DNA from: Deltaproteobacteria bacterium | Lineage (GTDB): Bacteria > Myxococcota > B64-G9 | Assembly: GCA_019314375.1 (NCBI GenBank) | Contig: JAFCZJ010000043.1 | Span: 1 to 64,000, forward strand | Direction of reading: 5' to 3' | DNA: 64,000 nt | Part shown: positions 14,812-24,302 of the stretch, one piece after another | How the letters are laid out: each line of letters opens with the position of its first letter | Numbering within the stretch: the first letter of the stretch is position 1 | Program-made: the position numbers and the translations under genes | Notes under the pieces: generated by a model | Told to the model about the DNA's origin: nothing | The model's database searches: none | What the model saw: only the letters and a program-made list of their open reading frames with translations

Positions 14812-17800
14812 GCTTTCCCTTTCGCTCATCCTCGTCCTGCTAAGCACCCTCGGATGCCAAACCGCCCCGCCCAAGTCGACTGCCTTTGACTGGAGCGAAG
14901 GCGCCCGAAAGGCGCTGAGGACAGAAAAGCGCTTAGACGGCAAAACGCTTGCACAACGCGGCTGGTTGCACCTGGTGGAAGGCGCCCTGCTTCCGGCCCG
15001 CCAAGATTTGGTGGCGGCAGGGGAAGATTCGGGATTGAAAGCCAATCTTCGGCGACGCGCGTGGCTTGGTGCCGGCTTCGCCGATTTGGCCTTGGCGGAC
15101 TTTGAGGCAGCGGCCTCTTCTTTTTGTCACGGTCTGCAGTCCGCGCCGGCACGCGGACCCGACGCCCACATGGCAGCCCAACAACTGGCCGAGGTTCTGC
15201 ACCAACTACCCAATGGGCACCAAGCTTACGCCGCCCGCCTGCAAAAATTGCTGAATGCAAAGGAGTCCGACGCCGACAGCCGACGGGCCCTGCGCGTCAT
15301 CCTCATGGAGGCGGCCCTGCGGCAAGGCAATTTGCCAAAAGCCAAAGAACACAGAAAGGCCTTGGGCTCCCCTGGTGTCTGGCAAATGAAGGGCCCCTGC
15401 GGTCGTCACGCAGGCCTGGCCTTCCAGTCCATCCACGGGCCTGAGACCTCGCAGGATAAGGACGCTTGCGGCCACGCTCCGCGCACCGTCTGGAGCCCCT
15501 CGCTTAATTTGGACCTGGAGGCCTACCCTCACGCCGGCGTATTTTTCGTCCAAAGCTGGTTCCGCCTTGAGTCCCCAAAAAAATTGCGCCTGCGCATCTC
15601 AAGCGAGGGCCCCTGGTCCTTGTCCATGAATGGACAAGCACTGCATCAACACGATCGCCATCTGCAAAATCTGCCCCGGGTACAACGCCTGGCCGTAGGC
15701 CTGACTGCAGGCTGGCATCAAATCCAGCTGAAGCTCCCCTTGGAAAAGAAAGCCAGTCTTGGTCTCGAGGTGACGACGGCGGATGGGCATCCCGCCCCCA
15801 TCTCATGGTGGGACGGGATGTCAGAACCCCCGGCTTCGAAAGAGGGAGGGCTCTTGTCCCATGAACTCTTGCCCTCACCTGCTCTGGCTCGCCAAGGAGA
15901 AGCAGCCGACCAAAGCGCCGATCCGGTGACCCCTTGGCTCGCAGGCCTCCTGCTCTGGGAGGAGGGCTTATCAGGAAAGGGACGCCGCCTGATGGACGAG
16001 GCCTTGCGGCGAGCACCAGGATTCGCTTTGGCTGACTACATGGGGGCATTGATGGTCTTGGCCGACCGGGACGTCCCCTCCGGCATCGACAGCATTCTGG
16101 CCCGGGAAGCTTTTTCTCGGGCAGTAAAAAACAGTCCGGACTTTGCTCTTGCCCGTTTCAGACTGGCCCTGTTGCAGGCCGAGCAAGGACAGGAAGAAAA
16201 GGCCCTGGCCATTCTCGATGCGCTCGATGCCAAACGGCCTCAATCTTTTCTGTGGCCTCTTTTTCGTTCCCGCATCGAGGGCAAACTGGGCTGGGCGCAG
16301 AGATCGCAAGCCTCTCTCCTGAAAGCCCGCCAGCGTCTGCCGGACCATCCGATCATTTTGCTCCGCGCCTTCGAACAAGCCCGACAGCGGCAATCCTTGG
16401 CCCTGAGCGAAAGCCTGGCGAAGGAAATGGCGGGATTGGGCCAGGCACCTGAGGCCTTGGCTGACTTTTGGGTGGAGCGGGGCAAGCGAAAACAGGCAGA
16501 ATCCACACTGAGGAGCCTGCTGGACCGAAAACCGGATCACAGGCCTGCCCTGTTGGGCCTGGCCCACCTGGCCACACAGATTGGGCAGCCCATTGAAGCC
16601 CAAAAATTGATGGAGGCTGCCCAGACCATCAAGCCTGGAGCCCTGGATGCAGGCCTCATGAAAGCCGAAATGTTGGACGCCGAAGGCCGGACATCCGCCT
16701 CCAACGACCTCAGAAAGCGCCTTTCCATTCAAGCCCCCTGGCACCTGTCTCTGCAGAAGCAACTGGCCGCCCTGACCCTTGGACAAGTGCAACTGCTGGG
16801 GGAAAAACCCGTCGACACCAAAAAGCTCATCAAGGCATACCGAGACTCTGGTTTCGCGCCCAAGGGCGATGCCATTTTGGTGCTGGATCAGGCTGCAACC
16901 CAGGTGGCTGAAGATGGCTCCAGCATGCAGCACGTACACCTCATCGCTCACATCCTGACCTCGGATGGACTGGAGCGCTGGGGCGAGCTCAATCTCGTTC
17001 CCGAAAAAGCATGGGTGGAAGGCGTCCGCACCATTCACGCGAACGGCCAAACATTGGAAGCCGAACGGCACCCCAACAAGGAAAGCATCTCGTTGCCCGG
17101 CCTGCAGGTCGGCGACTTCGTTGAGTTGAGCTACCTCATGCCCCAGAGGGCCTCCAGCCCCATGGCGCGCTCTTTCTTAGGGAAACGCTTCTACTTCCGC
17201 TCAATCGACACCCCCATCTTTCGTTCGGTCTTCACCCTGGCCGCGCCCAAATCGGTCCATGTGGATCTCGGCAGTTTCCACGGTGCCCCCAGGGCGCAGC
17301 GTACGCAGCAGGGCGATCACCAAATCTGGCGCCTTGTGTCCGAGAAAGCCCTTGGCCTGGAAAAGGAAGCCCAAGCCCCCCCCTTAGATGATCACTCGCC
17401 TTTTGTGCAGTTCGGTTTCGGCATGAGCTGGACCGACTACCGCAACATCCTGGCGCTGGAACTACTTGAGTCCCAACGTGGAACAGCAGAACTGGACGAC
17501 TACCTGGCCGAGGTTTTCAAGGGCTTGGAGCCGGATGCGAAAGAGACCCAAAAGTTACGCCGGCTATACCACCGGGTCTTGGCAGACATCCAAACCAATG
17601 GGTTGGGCGACCGCCTCACGCAGCCCGCAAGCCACATCCTGGCCCGGAGGGAGGGCAACAGGCTGGTCTTGCTTAACGCCCTGCTGCATCGCTTGGGTTA
17701 CCGGCCCCAGGTCTTGTTGGCCAGAACCATCACCGATCCACAAGTGAGCCACCCCTTGCCCCTGGGCGGCGTCTTCACCCATGGCTTGCTCAAGGTCCCG

Positions 17801-18610
17801 CTTCTCGCAGGCAAAGGTAGCATCTGGATGGATCCAGCCGCGCGACACCATCCATTCGATCACCTCTTTGACTTCCTCGCCGGCATGCGGGCATTGGATT
17901 TGTCAGCCGCACCGGACGGACCTGTCTGGACAAAGCTACCTGGTCGAATTGGAACACGCGGCAGCAAGCACATCGACATGTCATTGCACTTGGAAGCAGA
18001 CGGCACCATCCATGGACGTGGCACCGAGAAGCTATCCAGCTCTCAAGCCGTACACTACCGACGGGTGCTAAACAATATGAGCCCCACCCTCCGTCGTCAG
18101 GTTTTGGAGGCAGGCCTGGGCCAAACTTTTTCCGGAGCCAGACTCTTGGATTTTGAGATCAAAGGGCTGGATCAACCGGACCGAGCCTTGCTGATTAGCT
18201 ACAATTTCAGGGCCCCCGCCTTCGCGCGACACAGTCCCGACGGCCTGATCATCCGCGGCGGCTTCTTCGCGTATCAGCTAAGCTCCAACTTAATCAGCAA
18301 AGCCGTACGTTCCACATCCCTGGTCATGGGGGATTCAACCCGTACCCACACTCGGGTCCGCATCGCGCTGCCACCCGGCGCCAAGCTCAAGGAAGCAAAA
18401 CGCTCCCGGCTGACGGCTCCGTTGGGCGACTTCGCCTATCGGCTGGACCAACAAGGTGGCGTGCTGGAATTGGACAAGCATCTTGAGGTCGAGGCCGGAC
18501 GAGTCCAACCAAAAGACTACGCCAGGTTCAAGAAATTCTGCAGAGAAGTGGACGATCTGGATACGGAGGCGATCCAAATCGTGTTGCCGCCGATGATTAC
18601 AGGCCCGTAA
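14801..18610 (+). CDS. TPR / DUF3857 / transglutaminase-like lipoprotein lacking the catalytic Cys
   Basis: A 1269-residue paralogue of the preceding protein. It has a lipoprotein signal (LLSTLGC|QTAPP), the same module order (beta-rich region, TPR, DUF3857 near 'LDQAATQVAEDGSS', transglutaminase-like fold) and a matching C-terminal beta domain. In the transglutaminase part the position of the Cys is occupied by Glu951 (ARREGNRLVLLNALL), while His994 (FTHG) and Asp1011 (IWMDP) are kept at similar spacing. GGGAGG lies 6 bases before the ATG, which overlaps the end of the upstream gene. It is probably a non-catalytic partner anchored to the outer membrane. Confidence 0.85.
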   Translation: MPIKLSLSLILVLLSTLGCQTAPPKSTAFDWSEGARKALRTEKRLDGKTLAQRGWLHLVEGALLPARQDLVAAGEDSGLKANLRRRAWLGAGFADLALADFEAAASSFCHGLQSAPARGPDAHMAAQQLAEVLHQLPNGHQAYAARLQKLLNAKESDADSRRALRVILMEAALRQGNLPKAKEHRKALGSPGVWQMKGPCGRHAGLAFQSIHGPETSQDKDACGHAPRTVWSPSLNLDLEAYPHAGVFFVQSWFRLESPKKLRLRISSEGPWSLSMNGQALHQHDRHLQNLPRVQRLAVGLTAGWHQIQLKLPLEKKASLGLEVTTADGHPAPISWWDGMSEPPASKEGGLLSHELLPSPALARQGEAADQSADPVTPWLAGLLLWEEGLSGKGRRLMDEALRRAPGFALADYMGALMVLADRDVPSGIDSILAREAFSRAVKNSPDFALARFRLALLQAEQGQEEKALAILDALDAKRPQSFLWPLFRSRIEGKLGWAQRSQASLLKARQRLPDHPIILLRAFEQARQRQSLALSESLAKEMAGLGQAPEALADFWVERGKRKQAESTLRSLLDRKPDHRPALLGLAHLATQIGQPIEAQKLMEAAQTIKPGALDAGLMKAEMLDAEGRTSASNDLRKRLSIQAPWHLSLQKQLAALTLGQVQLLGEKPVDTKKLIKAYRDSGFAPKGDAILVLDQAATQVAEDGSSMQHVHLIAHILTSDGLERWGELNLVPEKAWVEGVRTIHANGQTLEAERHPNKESISLPGLQVGDFVELSYLMPQRASSPMARSFLGKRFYFRSIDTPIFRSVFTLAAPKSVHVDLGSFHGAPRAQRTQQGDHQIWRLVSEKALGLEKEAQAPPLDDHSPFVQFGFGMSWTDYRNILALELLESQRGTAELDDYLAEVFKGLEPDAKETQKLRRLYHRVLADIQTNGLGDRLTQPASHILARREGNRLVLLNALLHRLGYRPQVLLARTITDPQVSHPLPLGGVFTHGLLKVPLLAGKGSIWMDPAARHHPFDHLFDFLAGMRALDLSAAPDGPVWTKLPGRIGTRGSKHIDMSLHLEADGTIHGRGTEKLSSSQAVHYRRVLNNMSPTLRRQVLEAGLGQTFSGARLLDFEIKGLDQPDRALLISYNFRAPAFARHSPDGLIIRGGFFAYQLSSNLISKAVRSTSLVMGDSTRTHTRVRIALPPGAKLKEAKRSRLTAPLGDFAYRLDQQGGVLELDKHLEVEAGRVQPKDYARFKKFCREVDDLDTEAIQIVLPPMITGP

Positions 18611-20798
18611 CCGTCAGGGAGTACCCGTTCTCGGCGCTGGAGTATCCGTAGATCTGCACGAAGACATCACCCGAAGCATCCACCTGCACGGTTTCCGAAT
18701 CACCCATGCCCTGACTGTCGTCCAAAGTGGTGCCGCCGGCATCCATGACGATCATGTCCAAATCGCCATTGGCGTGGGTGAAGGAAATCGACGCGGTGAA
18801 GGGTCCGCTGACCACAAACCAATCCTCGTCGTCAGCGCAGATCATCAGCCCATCGAAGGAGCCTTCCGAAATCGCGACGGCCTCTTCAAGGCTGTCGTTT
18901 TGCTCGTAGGCATCATCGGCACAACCACCACCCACGCAGCCGATACCCGCATCACAGGTCTCACCGGCCCCGCATTGGTTATGATCCGGCGTATGCCGAC
19001 ACTGGCCAACGTCACAGCTATCCACGGTACATGCCACGCCATCATCACAATCACCAGCAGTGGTACAGGCCAAAGGAGGCAGCAACTCGTCCACGATGGT
19101 ACAAAAATCAACCCAAAGGTGCTCAGCTTCCAAATCGACGGGCACGCCGGACTGGGGGCAAGACTCATCAGCACTCCAGGCCACCCACTCGTGGCCACGG
19201 CCGATGCTCTCAGCATAGCTTTGGAACAGACCGTAGCCGTTGTTGTTCATGAAAATTGGGGGCGTCGCGCAAGAGCCTGCCTCCCGAACGGTCTTCTCGG
19301 CCAATTCCATGACGATTTCATACATGTTCGAGGTTGAGCTGTTCCAACAGCAAGTCTTGGACTCCTGGTAGACCAACTCGGCGAAGACATAATCTTCAAA
19401 CTTGCGGTACCGGCGGTCGACTTCGGCCCGGTTGGTGTAAAACTCATCTTCCATCAGCTCGTAAAGCTCTTCAAAGGCGCCTTCCCGATTGATGCGCGCC
19501 GAGCAGCTGGCCGGATAGCGGCGCAAATGGGCCCGTTTGTCTTCGATGATGGCCAAGACCGCTTCACGTTTTTGATCCGGCGAGACCTCTTCGAGGAGTT
19601 CCTCGAACTGGTCCGGTCGAGCGGCGATGGCGGTGTAGTTGGTGGAAGAGACCCAATTGTCCACATCTTCAGGCAACATGGTGTTGACGTAGTAACCGCT
19701 CTGAGCCCGCGCCACGCGCCAGCGTTTAATGCCGCCACCCAACTTCGCGTATTCTTCGCCGTCCCAGTTGGTGCCCTCGCCGCCGGTTTCCTCCATGGTG
19801 AAGTAGCGCTTGGAGGCCACATCGTTTTCCCACTTGGGCTGCCGCCGGGGCATGGAGCCGGAGACCAACTCGGCCACCAGCTTGCCCTCGGTGATGCCTG
19901 GCTTCACGACCTTGACCACCAGGGTGTGGCCGATGCCACGACGCTGCCAGCGCTCCAGCAATATGTCACCTTCGCGCAGAGCCTCGGGCTTGATGTTAAA
20001 GGTGTTGGAACTATCGGCCAAGTGAATGGAGCCGAAGTTGCTCAGCATGAGGATCAGAAAATGCCCGACCCGCTTGTTCAAGAACATCTCGTCAAAGTAA
20101 GTGCCGGCCCGGGCCCCCGCCTCGAGGAAGGGCTGGAAGTCATCATTCGAACCGTAAAGTTTCTTCGCACGCAGCCTTGAGTCTTCGGGCCAATTGGCCG
20201 CGGTGTAATTGCCGCCCGAGTAATCCTGATACCAGGACTTGAACAAATTGGAGTTCTTGTAGCGGCCACTAACCGTGCGCCAACCGAAATGACCCATGAA
20301 CACCCGGGTGCCCGTCGAATCAATCGCCTGCAGCATATAAGGCAGGTTGTACCAGGCCGCGAAGGTGGCTCGCAAAAAATAGGCCACTTCAGCGCATTCC
20401 AACACCGGCGCGGGGATGGTCTTGCCCTGGGGGTTGGTGATCTCGAGGGTCTTATAATAGCCGTCCTCGGTGTCGATCTTCGGCATGCTGGCAATCCAAA
20501 GGGCGTACTTATCGTTCCAGTTGAGCCCCGAGTTGGCGTCCCAGGCCAGGCCCGATTGCCGCGCCGCGGCCGTGTCCGTGTCGCCCCAGTCGTTGTAAAC
20601 CGGCCAAACGGCAGTGGTCGAAGAATCGGCGCTGGTCGGAATAGCGGGTGCGTTGGATACGCGGTCGGCCTTGTCAAAATCGCTGTCGAGGAAGAACTCG
20701 CCAAAATACTCAACTTCTTCCTGATCATCCGAAGAACAGCCCACAACCAGACCCAGAGACGCCAAAACCATCGTCACCAAAAAAAGCCGCTTGAACAT
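18597..20798 (-). CDS. Modular lipoprotein with Cys-rich and PPC domains
   Basis: A 733-residue lipoprotein (MFKRLFLVTMVLASLGLVVGC, cleavage before CSSDDQ) with GGAGGAATACCT before the ATG. The large N-terminal region is not recognised; it contains 'REGDILLERWQRRGIGHTLVVKVV', which recalls the GD...GH pattern of NlpC/P60 or CHAP-like folds, but a catalytic Cys is not obvious. Near 600-660 a Dickkopf-like Cys-rich unit (CDDGVACTVDSCDVGQC) follows, then a C-terminal PPC domain (YEQNDSLEEAV...DEDWFVV) of the kind found at the end of secreted proteins. Its 3' end overlaps the convergent gene by 14 bases. Confidence 0.8.
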   Translation of the reverse strand: MFKRLFLVTMVLASLGLVVGCSSDDQEEVEYFGEFFLDSDFDKADRVSNAPAIPTSADSSTTAVWPVYNDWGDTDTAAARQSGLAWDANSGLNWNDKYALWIASMPKIDTEDGYYKTLEITNPQGKTIPAPVLECAEVAYFLRATFAAWYNLPYMLQAIDSTGTRVFMGHFGWRTVSGRYKNSNLFKSWYQDYSGGNYTAANWPEDSRLRAKKLYGSNDDFQPFLEAGARAGTYFDEMFLNKRVGHFLILMLSNFGSIHLADSSNTFNIKPEALREGDILLERWQRRGIGHTLVVKVVKPGITEGKLVAELVSGSMPRRQPKWENDVASKRYFTMEETGGEGTNWDGEEYAKLGGGIKRWRVARAQSGYYVNTMLPEDVDNWVSSTNYTAIAARPDQFEELLEEVSPDQKREAVLAIIEDKRAHLRRYPASCSARINREGAFEELYELMEDEFYTNRAEVDRRYRKFEDYVFAELVYQESKTCCWNSSTSNMYEIVMELAEKTVREAGSCATPPIFMNNNGYGLFQSYAESIGRGHEWVAWSADESCPQSGVPVDLEAEHLWVDFCTIVDELLPPLACTTAGDCDDGVACTVDSCDVGQCRHTPDHNQCGAGETCDAGIGCVGGGCADDAYEQNDSLEEAVAISEGSFDGLMICADDEDWFVVSGPFTASISFTHANGDLDMIVMDAGGTTLDDSQGMGDSETVQVDASGDVFVQIYGYSSAENGYSLTVTGL

Positions 20799-20997
20799 AG
20801 GTATTCCTCCCAGGGATGCGCTCGCATCCTGAATAACCTTCCGAATTTCGAAGTTTAGCGCGAAGTGATGCGGAGCGTCAAGACCAGGTCCCTCAAATCC
20901 CCCAAACACGGTCTCGCCGGGCTCATCCCGATCGATTCGGAACGGCAGGTCATTTTTTTCTTTCTCATGACGTTTTCGTGACATTTCGCGGCTAGCC

Positions 20998-21011
20998 TCT
21001 GTGGCCACAGA
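20998..21011. promoter_or_regulatory. 14-bp perfect palindrome upstream of the B12-radical SAM gene
   Basis: TCTGTGGCCACAGA is fully symmetric and lies 33 bases before the ATG at 21044, in the 245-base divergent region shared with the lipoprotein gene at 20798. It could be an operator; the binding protein is unknown. Confidence 0.4.
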
Positions 21012-21043
21012 ATAAATACAGACGTATCTACAGGAGATATCCA

Positions 21044-22852
21044 ATGGGAAAAATACTATTAACCAGCGTGTGCCGGCCATTTGGCGGTGAGGGAGAAGGC
21101 GATTCCGTGGGCGCGGAACTATTTCATGCCCAGGTCACCCGAGCCCAGGGTCCATATAGCTTACGCCAAGTGATCCGCGTATGGGGCTTGGATTACATCG
21201 CCGAAAACATCAAGCCACCGACAGTCACCCTGCACTACCCATCACGCCGAGAGTTCATCAAAGAACTCAAGCGAGAACAATACACCCATGTGGGCATCAA
21301 CTTTGTCGTGGCCACCTTTCACAAAGTGAAAGAGATGGTACCGCTGATTCGTAAACACCTACCGGACGCGATGATTATCCTGGGCGGCTACGGCACGGTG
21401 CTACCCAACTCAATACTCCGGCCCTACGCTGACGCGATCTGCCGAGAAGAAGGCATCGGTTTCATGCGCCGACTTCTGAAAGAGGATGAGGAAGCCCCGA
21501 TTGTAACACCACACGCTCCGGTGCCAGCCATACGCGTGCTATCGTATCAGCAAAAATCCGTGGTGGGCCATGTCACCGCCGGCCTGGGTTGCCCCAATGG
21601 CTGCGACTTTTGCTGCACCTCACATTTTTTCAAACGCCGCTACAAGCAATTTCTAAAGACCGGACGGGACATCTATGAAGCCCTCTTGGCCACGCAAGAA
21701 CGAGCACGGGCCGACAAGGTGACGATGGACAGTTTTGTGATCATCGACGAAGATTTTTTCATGCAACACAAGCGCGCCAGGCAATTTTTGGACTGCGTGC
21801 GTGAAGGCGGAAAACCACTTTCAATATTCGGCTTCGGCAGCGTAAAAGGCCTCTCACACTTTACTGCCCGAGAAATCGCCGAGATGGGATTTCAGCTCGT
21901 CTGGACCGCATTCGAAGGTAAAAAAGCAGGCTATGCCAAGCAACAAGGTGTACCCCTGAAGAAACTTTACGCGGATCTCCAATCCGTGGGTTGCGCCCAG
22001 CTCACCTCCATGATCATCGGCTTTCCTTATCAAGATGAGGCCACGATCCGCGCGGAATTCGCAGAGCTCATGGAGCTCAAGCCGGCCATGATGCAGTGCC
22101 TGATCTATTTTGCATTTCCAGGGACGCCATTTCACGAGCAAGTTATCGCTGAAAATCGCTACCGGAAACAATACCAGGGGGATCCGGACCTTCGCCGCTG
22201 GGATGGATTTTCCATGCACTTTAAGCATCCCAAGTTCAAAGACCCCAGCCAAATCGAGCGCATCCAGCGCGATTTGTATCAACAGGATTTCCAGCGTTTG
22301 GGGCCGAGTCTATTGCGTCTCGGCAAGGTCTGGCTAACTGGTTATAAGAACCTGCGGAATGATCCCAACCCCTTGCTTTCCGGCCGCGCTGAACATATGC
22401 GAAAAAACCTCAAACCCCTGGTGGCTTTGACTCAGGCGACCAGAAAACATGGCCCCCTCGCCGTTCGAGAACAAGCGGCCGCACTGCATAAAGAGATAAT
22501 CAACATCACGGGCATCTCGATTCTTGAAGATCAGGCGACAAGCATGGCCGCCTCATTGCTTTACTACTTGACCAAAGCCAACATCGCGACCCAGTTCATG
22601 CAGCAACCGTCATTGCTTCGCACAGTCCATCGAATGAAAGGCGACCTTGCCAGTCAACACTCCATCCATGCACTGGATCTCCAAGGTGGAGGAAACATCA
22701 CCCAGATCGGCAAAACTTTCAAAAATGACATGGCAGACCATTTGCAGCGACTTTCCAATCGCGTTTCACCCAGACCCGAACCCTTTATGCCCAATGAAGG
22801 AGGCTTGATAACCTCTCAAACCTGCCCCTTGGAGCAATCTGTCACCCCGTAA
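21044..22852 (+). CDS. Cobalamin-binding-domain radical SAM protein
   Basis: A 602-residue protein. The N-terminal part (about 60-170) has the Rossmann-like pattern of B12-binding radical SAM enzymes ('YTHVGINFVVATFHKVKEMV', 'MIILGGYGTVL'). The radical SAM motif CPNGCDFC follows at about 187-194 with 'VTAGLGCPNGC' context. The C-terminal 200 residues are helical and unassigned. Relatives act as methyltransferases or on lipids and cofactors, but here the substrate cannot be inferred. It stands alone, with AGGAG before the ATG and a palindrome upstream. The DxHxxG B12-ligand motif is not evident, so cobalamin binding may be base-off or lost. Confidence 0.85.
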   Translation: MGKILLTSVCRPFGGEGEGDSVGAELFHAQVTRAQGPYSLRQVIRVWGLDYIAENIKPPTVTLHYPSRREFIKELKREQYTHVGINFVVATFHKVKEMVPLIRKHLPDAMIILGGYGTVLPNSILRPYADAICREEGIGFMRRLLKEDEEAPIVTPHAPVPAIRVLSYQQKSVVGHVTAGLGCPNGCDFCCTSHFFKRRYKQFLKTGRDIYEALLATQERARADKVTMDSFVIIDEDFFMQHKRARQFLDCVREGGKPLSIFGFGSVKGLSHFTAREIAEMGFQLVWTAFEGKKAGYAKQQGVPLKKLYADLQSVGCAQLTSMIIGFPYQDEATIRAEFAELMELKPAMMQCLIYFAFPGTPFHEQVIAENRYRKQYQGDPDLRRWDGFSMHFKHPKFKDPSQIERIQRDLYQQDFQRLGPSLLRLGKVWLTGYKNLRNDPNPLLSGRAEHMRKNLKPLVALTQATRKHGPLAVREQAAALHKEIINITGISILEDQATSMAASLLYYLTKANIATQFMQQPSLLRTVHRMKGDLASQHSIHALDLQGGGNITQIGKTFKNDMADHLQRLSNRVSPRPEPFMPNEGGLITSQTCPLEQSVTP

Positions 22853-22857
22853 AAAAC

Positions 22858-23877
22858 CTAAGGCAAGCCGGTGGTACGCACGTCGCCCTTCTTGCTTAGC
22901 TCGTCGAGCAGGGAGGCCATGCGCTTCTCGAACTCAGCGAGCGCCAAGTCCTTCTTCACCTGCTCGCGCAGCTCTTCAAAGGAGCGCAGGGGGCCGTCTG
23001 CTTTCGATACCACATAGAGCAAATGCACCCCCATGGGGCTCTCTACCGGCTGGGAGACCTGCCCGACGGACAAGCCCCCGATGGCTTTCGCGAATATCGG
23101 CAGCATGTCGGCAGGCTGCATACGGCCCAGGAGACCCCCACCCTGTTTGCCGTACTTGGCCACGGCGGCATCCCATTTCAGGGTCTTGTCCAACTCAGCC
23201 CGCAGCGCCTCAGCCTGCTGAGCCGGTGTCTTGCCCCCCTCGTCTTCTTTGAAAACGATGTGAGCCAGTTCCACCTCGCCCGCACCGGAATACTTCCCTT
23301 TCATCTTTTCGTAATGGGCACGAAGCGCCGCCTCGTCCAGCTGAATCCCAAGCTTGATGCGCTCATGCAACAGTTCGATGAGCATGTTGCGTTGCAGATT
23401 GGCCATCATCTGCTTTTCGTCCATGCCGCTGCCGGCCAAAAAGCTCGCCAGGGCCTGTTGACCGCCGCCCTGGTCCACCAGCACCTTGGCACGCGCCTGC
23501 AAATCTTCCGTCGACACACTCAAGCCCAAAGCAAAAGCATGTTGGATCAGGAATTCGTCCTGAATCATTTTTTGCAGGATCTGGCTTTCCAACTTCTGCT
23601 GGTCGGAGGCGCTCAAGGGCCCTCCCCTGGCCAGGGTCCGCTCGGCATGCCGTAAGGTCCCTTCGTAATCCCGCCGCAAGAGATTCACGCCGTTGACCCG
23701 CGCCACCACAGGCCCCTGAGAAGCCGGAACCTGAACCTCTCCTTTCATAACCGGCACATCCGTGACGCTGGCATCTGACACAGCATCTGGCGCAAGTGGT
23801 TTGGTTTGCTCTGTACAAGCCATCAAAACCATGCCAGCCAACAAAAGAAGGACGAAGTCTAGATAGTTGTTTTTCAT
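22858..23877 (-). CDS. Parvulin-type peptidyl-prolyl isomerase lipoprotein (SurA-like)
   Basis: A 339-residue lipoprotein: MKNNYLDFVLLLLAGMVLMAC with Cys21 as lipid site. A SurA_N-like helical chaperone region (about 55-190, 'VARVNGVNLLRRDYEGTLRHA', 'QILQKMIQDEFLIQHAFALGL') is followed by a single PPIC rotamase domain (about 200-300, 'ELAHIVFKEDEGG', 'GGGLLGRMQPADMLPIFAKA', 'SPMGVHLLYV'). It is expected to help fold outer-membrane or periplasmic proteins. ATG 23877 has GGAGG upstream; an in-frame extension upstream lies in non-coding sequence and is rejected. Confidence 0.9.
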   Translation of the reverse strand: MKNNYLDFVLLLLAGMVLMACTEQTKPLAPDAVSDASVTDVPVMKGEVQVPASQGPVVARVNGVNLLRRDYEGTLRHAERTLARGGPLSASDQQKLESQILQKMIQDEFLIQHAFALGLSVSTEDLQARAKVLVDQGGGQQALASFLAGSGMDEKQMMANLQRNMLIELLHERIKLGIQLDEAALRAHYEKMKGKYSGAGEVELAHIVFKEDEGGKTPAQQAEALRAELDKTLKWDAAVAKYGKQGGGLLGRMQPADMLPIFAKAIGGLSVGQVSQPVESPMGVHLLYVVSKADGPLRSFEELREQVKKDLALAEFEKRMASLLDELSKKGDVRTTGLP

Positions 23878-23973
23878 GCCTTTTATCCTCCACCCCGCCA
23901 CCCCGCCATCAGCAGCAGGGGCCCCGATGCTTGCATCCACAACAGCCTCTGTCAAGCGGGCAAATAGAAAGGC

Positions 23974-24002
23974 TTGCTTCGTTAATATGGGACCAGTATG
24001 AT
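23974..24002 (+). promoter_or_regulatory. Candidate promoter for the AsnC-domain genes
   Basis: TTGCTT (23974-23979), 17-base spacer, TATGAT (23997-24002; five of six -10 positions). It lies 27 bases before the ATG at 24029. Predicted by eye. Confidence 0.4.
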
Positions 24003-24028
24003 TGCTTTCCCAACCACAGGGAGAACCT

Positions 24029-24268
24029 ATGGCCACCAAAGCATACATTCTTATCGAAGGAGCAGCAGGCACGGTGCCTGGCATCCTCAAACGACTGAAC
24101 ACCATCGAAGGCGTCAAGCAGGCCCACGCAGTCACCGGGCAATTCGATATCATCGCCCTGGTTGAGGCCGACGACATCAACGCGGTGGGCAAGATCAGCT
24201 ACTCTCAAATCCAGATGATTGAGGGTGTAATCCGCACCATCACCTGCAACGTCATCGAACTGGAGTAG
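24029..24268 (+). CDS. Stand-alone Lrp/AsnC ligand-binding (RAM) domain protein 1
   Basis: 79 residues that form only the regulatory RAM domain of Lrp/AsnC proteins: 'AYILIEGAAGTVPGILKRLNTIEGVKQAHAVTGQFDIIALVEADD...RTITCNVIELE'. There is no helix-turn-helix, so it cannot bind DNA alone. Stand-alone members fold into similar oligomers and bind amino acids. AGGGAGA precedes the ATG at 24029. A close paralogue follows 34 bases downstream. Confidence 0.88.
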   Translation: MATKAYILIEGAAGTVPGILKRLNTIEGVKQAHAVTGQFDIIALVEADDINAVGKISYSQIQMIEGVIRTITCNVIELE

Positions 24269-24302
24269 TCTTAGAAAACGCTGGGGGAGCAGGAGCACGC
24301 AC

